Positions 56,064 through 64,000 of a stretch of DNA of 64,000 bases are shown here, one piece after another. Below the pieces are notes generated by a model. It was not told the DNA's origin, did no database searches, and worked only from the letters and a program-made list of their open reading frames with translations. This DNA is from Gautieria morchelliformis (taxonomy: Eukaryota; Basidiomycota; Agaricomycetes; Gomphales; Gomphaceae). Each line of letters begins with the position of its first letter. The stretch's first letter is position 1. Both the position numbers and the translations under genes were made by a program. The stretch spans positions 1 to 64,000 of the forward strand of contig WHVA01000277.1 in the NCBI GenBank assembly GCA_015179125.1, read 5' to 3'.

Positions 56064-59000
56064 GCTTGCTGTACGTAAACCTTCCGCTGGAAGCAGAGCA
56101 CATCCGCGCCACCGGAAACATTTTGCAACACCTCACAGAAGCCTCCAGGAAGCACAATAAAGTGGAGATGGTGATTCTGGAGTACCTGTGGGAGTTCAAG
56201 GATGTCTTTGCCAAGGAGTTGTTTCATGCCCTGCCTCCACGGAAGCTGTGGGACCATGCCATCGAGTTGGAGCCTGGGTCAAATCCCACCAACTGTAAGG
56301 TCTACCTGCATCATCCAGGGAGCAGGTGGAGCTTGATGCATTCCTTGTGGAGAATCTCTGTACAGGGAGGATCCACCCCTGTAAGTCACCCATGGCATCT
56401 CTGGTGTTATTCATCAAGAAGAAGGATGGCTCACTCACACTCGTGCAGGATTACCGGGCCTTGAATGCGATCATGATCAAGAACCAATACCCCATTCCAC
56501 TCATTTCCAAACTGATCACACAACTCCACAGTGCAAGGTACTTCACTAAGCTGGATGTCTGCTGGGGTTTCAACAATGTTTGGATACGTGAGGCAGACAA
56601 GTGGAAGGCTGCATTCCACACCAACCGAGGACTCTTTGAGCCACAGGTCATGTTCTTTGGCCTCACCAACAGTCCTGCCACATTCCAGACGATGATGAAT
56701 GACATATTCCGTGACATGACAGCAGAAGGGGTCGTCTGCATCTACCTTGATGACATCATCATCTTCACAAAAACACTGATGGACCATTGGGAGATCATGT
56801 GGAGAGTGCTAGAATGGCTCCAGGAGTACAACCTGTGTCTCAAGCTGGAGAAGTGCGAATTTGGGCAGGCGTGGATAGAGTATCTTGGGGTGATTGTGTC
56901 AGAAGGAATGGTGGAAATGGACCCAGTCAAAGTTTCCGGTGTATCGGATTGGCCTGCGCCGCGGAACAAGAAGGAGGTCCAGTCCTTCATTGGGTTTGTC
57001 AATTTCTACCGGCGGTTCATCAAGGACTTCTCCTGCCACGCCCATGCCCTCTTCGACATCACCAAGAAGGAGGTTGGATGGCGCTGGGGAGAGCCGGAAC
57101 AAGCCTCCTTTGACAAACTCAAGGAGCTGATCACCTCTGCCCCAGTCCTGATCTTTCCCGATGACTCTCACCCATATTGAGTTGAGGCGGATTCTTCCGA
57201 CACAGATACCGGAGCGGTCTTGTCACAACAGTCATCGTAAGAGGGTGGGGGGTGGCATCCGATTGGCTTCTTCTCTAAAAGCCTTAGTCCGGTCCAGCAG
57301 AACTATGAGATCCACGACAAGGAGATGCTGGCAATCATCCGAGCACTGGAGGAGTGGAGACACTTCCTCGAGGGTGCTCTATGCCCATTTGAGATCTGGA
57401 CAGACCACAAGAACCTCGAGTACTTCCGCACGTCTAAGAAGCTAAACCGACGACAAGCACGGTGGTCCCTACACCTGTCTCGGTTCGACTTCATGCTCCA
57501 CCACCGCCCTGGCCACACCATGGGCAAGCCCGATGCCCTATCCCGCCATGCGGATCATGGAAGTGGAAGCGGTGACAATGCGGACATGACATTGCTCCGC
57601 CCAAGCCTCTTTGCAATCCGCGCCCTCGAAGGAGTGACTGCTGTTGGGGTGGAAGCGGAAATGCTGCGGGACATCCGGAGGCAGTACCGGAATGGAGAGA
57701 AGGAGGAGTCGGTGGTGAAGGCGGTGGAGGAACTTCGGAAAGGGCATTCACAGTCTGTACGGGCAGCGGAATGGTCGGAATGTGATGGGCTGCTCCACTT
57801 CAGAGGCAAGGTCTATGTTCCAGGTGGAGCGGACCTCCGCCGCCGCATTGTGTCCCAGCACCATGACACACGGGTCGCTGGGCATGCTGGCAGATGGAAG
57901 ATGCTGGAGTTAGTGGCTCGGAACTACTGGTGGCCTCAGATGTCCCACTACATTGTACAGTACGTGGAGACATGTGACCTTTGTCTCCAAACCAAAGCAC
58001 AATGACATCCACACGTCGGAGAACTTGTTCCACTCCCAATTCCAGAATCCCGCTGGGATACCATCAGTGTCGACTTCATCGTTGAACTCCCAGAGTCTCA
58101 TGGCTACGACGCGATCATGAACGTCGTGGACTCGGTAAGCAAGGTGTCCCACTTCATTCTGATGCACACGACAATCACAGCCCTCGGAGTGGCCCACCTG
58201 TTCCTTGCGCATGTCTGGAAGTTGCATGGGCTCCCGAAGCAAGTTGTTTCCGACTGAGGTCCGCAGTTTGTCGCGGAACTGACTCGGGAGCTCTACCGCC
58301 TGCCCGGCATAAGGCTGGCTACCACCACAGCGTACCATCCGCAGGGTGACGGACAGGCGGAACGGGTCAATCAGGAGTTGGAGCAATATCTCTGCCTCTT
58401 TGTCAATGAGAGGCAGGATGACTGGGATGAGTTACTTCCACTGGCGGAATTCCAATACAACAACCATGTACATTCCGCCACACAACAGACTCCCTTTATG
58501 CTTGACTCTGGACGACACCCGCAGATGGGCTTCGAGCCATGCCAGGCAGAGTCCCGACTCGAGACAGTCAATGAGTTCCGAGACCGCATGGACTCCACCC
58601 TTTCGGAAGCCAAGTCGGCCCTTGCAAAGGCCAAGGATGACATGGCAAGGTACTACAACCAACGCCGGGTTCCTGCCCCGGAGTACCAAGTTGGAGACAA
58701 GGGGTATCTAGATGCAAGTGACATCCACACCACACGCCCTTTGCAGAAGCTTGCCCACTGCTACCTTGGGCCCTTCACGTTATGCGGAGGGTTGGACGGA
58801 ATGCATACCGCCTCCGACTTCCGATGTCCATGTCCCGCCTCCACCCCGTCTTCAATGTGGTGAAGTTACTCCCTACGCTTGAGGACCCAATTCCAGGTCA
58901 GAAGGCTCGTCCGCCACCTCCACCGGAACTTGTAGATGGGGAAGAGTACTATGTGGTGGAACAGATCCTGGACAGCCGGTTTGTGCGAGGACGACTCCAA

Positions 59001-59190
59001 TTCCTCATGAAATGGGAAGGGTATGGGTATGAGGAGAATTCGTGGGTCCCGGAGCAAGATGTCTCCGCTCCGGACAAACTCCGCGAGTTCTATAGGACAC
59101 ACCCCGGTGCCCCTCGCCGAATCCGCTCGCTGGCATTTTAATCCCTCGTGTCCTGTGCTTCAAGGATGCAGCATGCTAGAGGGGGGGTGA
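56064..59190 (+). pseudogene. G2 pol second half: RT, RNase H, integrase, chromodomain
   Basis: RT: KKKDGSLTLVQDYRALN, YFTKLDVCWGFNN, CIYLDDIIIF. RNase H: frame breaks near 57180-57250, then EIWTDHKNLEYF and HRPGHTMGKPDALSR. Integrase: HDTRVAGHAGRWKMLELVARNYWWPQM..CDLCLQTKA, WDTISVDFIVELP, VSD-TGA-GPQFVAEL at 58249-58272, TAYHPQGDGQAERVNQEL. Chromodomain: EYYVVEQILDSRF..MKWEGYGYEENSWVPEQDV (58950-59070). A base is lost near 58778 (ttcacgttatgc against ttcacagtgatgc in sister copies). Confidence 0.92.
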
Positions 59191-59515
59191 TGTCAGGGGA
59201 CACCTTGTCTTCCATTTCCAGTTCCGACACCACACCCAGTTCTGACCCCATTTCCGACTCCGGTTCCGGTTCCGATTCCATCTCCGCCTCCGCTTTTGGA
59301 AATGATTCCGCTTCTGGGAGGACTTCCACCAGTTCTGTTCGCCTTGCCAGTTCCACTCCAATTTCCGACTTCCACTCTCGGAACAGTGTCGGAAATCAAG
59401 TGACTCACGTAATAGGTGGCATCAAGGGTTGATCAAGGGTCAGAGAGGTCAGGGTGATGCAGGGTTGATGGCGGGTGCCAAGTGTTGTCCCTGGCTGCGC
59501 AGCGTAGTATAATAC
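59191..59515 (+). repeat. 3' LTR of G2, first 325 bp (split by the next element)
   Basis: Starts TGTCAGGGGACACC right after agagggggggtga and follows the family to gtagtataatac, where the terminal base of the opposite-strand copy begins. The missing last part (about 155 bp, beginning gggctcgctgac in the LTR at 37391) is not found in the window. Confidence 0.85.
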
Positions 59516-59942
59516 TGTAAGGGCAACCCTGGCTGGTTGTGGAGATCACACTACCACACAACTGACAAGGGGAAATCCAAAGAGAAAAGTTTAAGGACCC
59601 CCAATGTCAGCGAGCCCGTATTATACTACGCTGCGCAGCCAGGGACAACACTTGGCACCCGCCATCAACCCTGCATCCTCCTGACCTCCCTGACCCTTGA
59701 TTGACCCTTGATGCCACCTATTACACGAGTTGCTTGATTTCCGACACTGTTCCGAGAGTGGAAGTCGGAAATTGGAGTGGAACTGGCAAGGCGAACAGAA
59801 CTGGTGGAAGTTCTGCCAGAAGCGGAATCATTTCCGAAAGCGGAGGCGGAGATGGAATCGGAACCGGAACCGGAGTCGGAAATGGAGTCAGAACTGGGTG
59901 TGGTGTCGGGACTGGAAATGGAAAACAGGGTGTCCCCTGACA
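59516..59942 (-). repeat. 3' LTR of an opposite-strand G2 copy
   Basis: On the minus strand TGTCAGGGGACACC (from 59942) to TTGCCCTTACA (59516), 427 bp. Complete terminus at 59516, so this copy inserted into the LTR to its left. The upstream pol frame stays open into this LTR down to 59665. Confidence 0.88.
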
Positions 59943-61218
59943 TCACCCCCCCTCTAGCGTGCTGCGTCCTCGAAGCACAGGACACGAGGGATTGAAATGC
60001 CAGCGAGCGGATTCGGCGAGGGGCACCGGGGTGTGTCCTATAGAACTCATGGAGTTTGTCTGGAGCGGAAACATCTTGCTCCGGGACCCACGAATTCTCC
60101 TCGTACCCATACCCTTCCCATTTCACAAGGAATTGGAGTCGTCCTCGCACAAACCGGCTGTCCAGGATCCGTTCCACCACATAGTGCTCTTCCCCATCTA
60201 CAATTTCCGGGGGAGGTGGCGGACGAGCCTTCCGACCTGGAATTGGGTCCTCAAGTGTAGGGAGTAACTTCACCACGTTGAAGACAGGGTGGAGGCGGGA
60301 CATGGACATCGGAAGTTGGAGGCGGTATGCATTCCGTCCAACCCTCCGCATCACTGTGAAGGGCCCAAGGTAGTGGTGGGAAAGCTTCTGCGAAGGGCGT
60401 GTGGTGCGGATGTCACTTGCATCTAGATACACCTTCTCTCCAACTTGGTACTCCGGGGCAGGAACCCGGCGTTGGTTGTAGTACCTTGCCATGTCATCCT
60501 TGGCCTTTGCAAGGGCCGACTTGGCTTCCGAAAGGGTGGAGTCCATGCGGTCTCGGAACTCATTGACCGTCTCGAGTCGGGACTCAGCCTGGCATGGCTC
60601 GAAGCCCATCCGTGGGTGTCGTCCAGAGTCAAGCATGAAGGGAGTCTGTTGTGTGGCAGAATGTACATGGTTGTTGTATTGGAATTCCGCCAGTGGAAGT
60701 AACTCATCCCAGTCATCCTGCCTCTCATTGACAAAGAGGCAGAGATATTGCTCCAACTCCTGATTGACCCGTTCCGCCTGTCCGTCACCCTGCGGATGGT
60801 ACGCTGTGGTGGTAGCCAGCCTTATGCCGAGCAGGTGGTAGAGCTCCCGAGTCAGTTCCGCGACAAACTGCGGACCTTGGTCGGAAACAATTCGGGAGCC
60901 CATGCAACTTCCAGACATGTGCAAGGAACAGGCGGGCCGCTCCGAGGGCTGTGATCATCGTGTGCGTCGGAATGAAGTGGGACACCTTGCTTACCGAATC
61001 CACAACGTTCATGATCGCATCGTAGCCATGAGACTCTGGAAGTTCAATGATGAAGTCGACACTGATGGTGTCCCAGCGGGATTCGGGAATTGGGAGAGGA
61101 ACAAGTTCTCCGACGGGCGGATGTCGTTGCGCTTTGGCTTGGAGACAAGGTCACATGTCTTCACGTACTGTCCAATGTAGCGGGACATCTGAGGCCACCA
61201 GTAATTCCGAGCCACTAA
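59943..61218 (-). pseudogene. Opposite-strand G2 copy: integrase and chromodomain, cut by a G1 insertion
   Basis: From 60924 to the LTR the frame is open: VSDQGPQFVAELTREL, ATTTAYHPQGDGQAERVNQEL, LHPVFNVVKLLP, chromodomain HYVVERILDSRF..VKWEGYGYEENSWVPEQDV. The 5' part (61218-60925) reads ARNYWWPQMSRYIGQYVKTC in another frame, with breaks near 60915 and 61150. At 61218 it is interrupted by the LTR at 61219, so the rest of this copy should lie beyond the window. Confidence 0.9.
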
Positions 61219-61431
61219 TGTAAATAACCCGTGTATCTACATGTACATTAGATATTACATAATCCCAGTGGGCCCCTCAGGGACCCACTGTATAGTTTAT
61301 GCGTGGGAACCGGCTAGCGGTCCCCATCGCATCTTACCCTTACACTGTCACTACGTAGCATCAGAATACCACACATTGGTCAAGTTCTGTCATGCTCTTG
61401 TGACCTAGGGCTTAAGATAGACATCTTTACA
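61219..61431 (+). repeat. 5' LTR of a second G1 copy
   Basis: TGTAAATAACCC..GACATCTTTACA, 213 bp, same family as 41517-41731, and followed by the same leader (cctttttgaac..cctgcggttgatcgccacg). The preceding five bases are ACTAA, the expected target duplication. Confidence 0.9.
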
Positions 61432-61601
61432 CCTTTTTGAACTTCCTGCGGTTGATCGCCACGTGACCAACCGATAGTGGATTCGAAGCAATCTTGAAAA
61501 AGATCGCTGCGTCAACGACTAAACATCGTTGAGACCCTCCAGTAGACCTTCTACTGTCGGCTGCGAGCATGATGATTCCACGCAGTCGAAGGCGGACATG
61601 A

Positions 61602-64000
61602 GCGACGAGCTCAAGGTCCACACCCCAGGCGCAGCCCAGTGACACGACGGCTGACGCTATCCTGGACCAAGAGAACAGGACGATAGAAGATGGAGAGACC
61701 GTAGATCTCACCGCCCTCGTCCCCTCAGTAGAGGACGAGGAAAACCCCGACCACGTCTCGTCGAGGGTGGCCGAAGAAGAGACGGCGCCGAGCAACGAGC
61801 CGGCGCCACCCCCCCATCTCCCTCTGCCCAAGGACAAAGGAATGGGCAGAGAAGTCTCACCGTCGTCAGATGGTAGAGCAACAACGTCGAGGCGGGCACA
61901 AAGCCACGACTCAAACCGACACTCACGAAGTAGAGCGACGACGATCGTCCCTGAAGAAGGACGACGGCAAAAGAGACGAGCCCCAGACGATGGTCAGGAC
62001 TCGGAATACTCGAGCTCTAGTCGCAAGAGCTCGAGGGCTCATGCCATCGACCACGAGACGGCAGAGGCCCTGAAGAAACAGGTGCAGGCTGCGCTGCACC
62101 GAAGTACGCTGACGCGCCACAAGCACGATCAGCTGGCATCGCAGCTTGACAACGCCGCCGCCGCCCTAATGGCAATCGGCAAGGAACTCCACCAGGCGGA
62201 GGAGGTCAGGCTGCAAGACGCAGCCACGCAGGAGGACGTCCAGAAAGCACTCCGCCCACGCGGGGAACGCGACGCAACTCGTCCGAGCTCGCAAGAGTCC
62301 GCAGCTAACGAACGCAGTCGCGACGCGCGCCGAAAGGAGTGAGACAAACAGCGAATGCCGCCGCCAGCCGTCCTGGTCGAACAGGATGTAAGGTTCAGGA
62401 ACGAACCTCAGGAGCAACCGGCTGCCCCAACGGACAGCCATAAAATGATCCAACAGATCATTAGGGATCAGGTCGCCTCAGAGCCTGACTCCAAAACGAC
62501 GACCGAGAGCTTAGAGCTCGAAGTCGCACACTGGCAGCGTAAAGAAGCCGCAGCCGCGCGCCGCCACACATGGGCACTCAAGCTACTAGCGAAGAACGCT
62601 GAAGAGACAGTGGCCCACAGCCACACCGCTCAGCTGCCCGACGAGCAGCTCATGCAAGCCGTACAGGACGCACGGCAAGTGCGCGCAGCCTACAACAGCA
62701 GGCTACGGATCCGCAACGCGGGACTGACCGGGGACACCAGGCACAAAATGCCCCCGGAACCGAGAGCACAAAATGCTCCCGATCCCAAGCCCGATCCGGG
62801 CCCGGGGCCCATCAGGGCATATAACAGCCTGCCCCACGCGGCATCACAACCGCGCGAGCGATCCATGGCCCCAACGGAAGGCCAGGGAATCCCTGACCAG
62901 GCCGACGTCGTACCAATGGAGCCATACGACGGGATCACACGGATGATCCACGTGGCGTTGGCAGACGCCGCGGACACAGACCCGGAGAAGTCTGTGCTAG
63001 CAAAGGCCGGCGTAAAATTGGCCCACCCCGAGCCATATGCAGGAGGATCGGACCTCGAAGAGTTTGAAATCTTCGTGGCAGCCATCCTACGATGGCTAAA
63101 AATGAATTGCCTCCTAGGGCCAACCAGCATTGACACGCAGGTCGGCTATGTGGGCACTTGCCTCACCGGTGAAGCCCAAGAGTGGTTCCTTCGAAACGTT
63201 GAACGCTTCGATCGCCAGGTCCGCAACTGGACGCTGGAATCTGTGATGCAAGGCCTTCAAAAGAGGTTCCTGCACACACTGACATACCATCACGCATCGA
63301 ACAAATTTGACGCGGTCATGCAAGGCATGAAAACCGTTCAGGAGATGCTGAACGAGCTCACGAAATACGTGGCACGTATGATACAGCCGCCAGATGAGTA
63401 CACATTCCGGAGACGGTTCATATCAGCGCTGCGCGAAACGCTGCGCAACGAGGTCCTCAAAAAGGGCTATAATGCCGAGAGCAGCTCAATAGAGCAACTG
63501 TTCGAGACGGCCCGGATGATCGAGGAGGCATCCCGATACAACATGGGGATGCGCCGCGCAGAAAGTGCAGCAGCAACGGCAAGCGCTGCCCGGCTCACAG
63601 GGAGCAAGCCATTAACACAAGCGGGCCTGACCAGGCCCAGCCTGTTTGCAAGAGGCAGAACAGGACTACGGCTACCGCCCTCACGCCCAGCACAAGCTGG
63701 ACGCTCACCTGAAGCTAAACAGCCTCAAGCGTCAGGGTCGTCCCCACGACCTGCCCCACCGACGAAAACGTCGGGCCGGCCCAACGACAGGCCCAGCGGC
63801 AGCCAAAGCAACACCACATGCTTTGAATGCAGCCAACCTGGCCACAAGAAGGCAGAGTGCCCCCGGCCTAGATCCGGAATAAGGACAGCGGCCGTGAGGC
63901 ACAACGGTGAAGCCGAGGATCCAGAGACGGATCTCGGTCAAAACTCTCTTCAACAGATTGATGAAGAGGGGGAGGGTGATCCCCAACCCAACGACACTCT
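61602..64000 (+). CDS. G1 gag-pol start, second copy (right end cut by the window)
   Basis: One frame is open from 61602 (after TGA at 61599) to the last base except for a single TGA at 62340-62342, so nearly 800 codons. Order as in the first copy: acidic start (VDLTALVPSVEDEEN), basic Ser/Arg part, coiled segment (HDQLASQLDNAAAALMAIGKEL), capsid (EEFEIFVAAILRWLKMN, EWFLRNVERFDRQV, HTLTYHHASNKF), zinc knuckle CFECSQPGHKKAEC (about 63821-63862). It lacks the MITE and most stops of the copy at 41.9 kb and so is the better-preserved copy. The true start is unclear: an ATG at 61598 opens only a 15-codon frame. Confidence 0.88.

Larger units (their letters stand above)
38375..59515 (+). mobile_element. 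Ty3/gypsy chromovirus G2, host of the nest (interrupted by three elements)
   Basis: Pieces in order: LTR 38375-38860, gag and protease start 39048-40654, protease remainder 41153-41516, then RT-RNase H-integrase-chromodomain 56069-59190, and the first 325 bp of the 3' LTR 59191-59515. Joining 41516 to 56069 restores one reading frame across the insertion (..EGGHL then LYVNLPLEAEHIRAT), so the two halves were one element. The 3' LTR stops where an opposite-strand copy begins at 59516. RT catalytic YLDD (56743-56754) is intact, but integrase has TGA codons at about 58003 and 58255. Confidence 0.9.
57910..61218. repeat. 3.3-kb inverted repeat with 1.6-kb arms and 102-bp spacer
   Basis: Left arm 57910-59515 (+) and right arm 59618-61218 (-) are the same G2 segment, integrase finger to mid-LTR. 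The arms read alike protein by protein and base by base over long stretches. Spacer 59516-59617 is the end of the right copy's LTR. It arose by insertion of one family member into the LTR of another in opposite orientation. Confidence 0.9.

Overview
The window is nuclear DNA of a filamentous basidiomycete, most likely an agaricomycete. The signs are dense short spliceosomal introns (about 45-60 nt, GT..AG with a few GC..AG), compact housekeeping genes, a RING-PH-vWA protein of the fungal mating-scaffold type, and thick nests of Ty3/gypsy chromoviruses and Ty1/copia elements. I found no bacterial or organellar features. Species cannot be named from the sequence alone.

Layout. 1-2.1 kb: a minus-strand, strongly repetitive Pro/Ala/Gln-rich exon running off the left edge, next to a 144-bp satellite whose every unit carries splice-like signals. 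4.4-20.0 kb: a compact housekeeping block: xylulokinase (-), ZIP zinc transporter (+), EXPERA/TMEM97-like protein (-), TRM82 (+), ERV1 (-) and the 19-exon acetyl-CoA carboxylase ACC1 (+). Several pairs share intergenic promoters of 150-200 bp. A tRNA-Leu(UAG) with intron follows at 20.2 kb. 20.4-26 kb: decayed gypsy remnants and repeats. 26.0-35.8 kb: a second gene block of very high GC: Cu(I) P-type ATPase CCC2 (+), a Far1/Ste5-like RING-PH-vWA scaffold (-) and the Sec14-type lipid transfer protein SFH5 (-).

36.4-64 kb is a nest of retroelements. A gypsy element (family G2, LTR about 480 bp) spans 38375-59515. It is split by a solo LTR (TSD CAATG) and by a second gypsy element (family G1, LTR 215 bp, 41517-56063, TSD ACTTG/GCTTG). 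G1 is itself split by a CACTA-type MITE (TSD TGA) and by a complete copia element (49218-53717, LTRs 169 bp, TSD TAATA). The 3' LTR of the G2 element was hit by another G2 copy in opposite orientation, which was hit by another G1 copy that leaves the window. This makes a 3.3-kb inverted repeat with 1.6-kb arms.

The retroelement coding regions are broken largely by CGA to TGA changes, visible by comparing copies inside this window. This is a CpG-directed decay signature. Two host genes (ACC1 and the Far1-like gene) carry three apparent single-base losses in G/C runs. Each gene's exon total becomes an exact multiple of three once those bases are counted, which looks more like consensus error than gene loss.

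All gene models were derived by eye from splice signals, reading frame and family resemblance. No alignment or database search was run.
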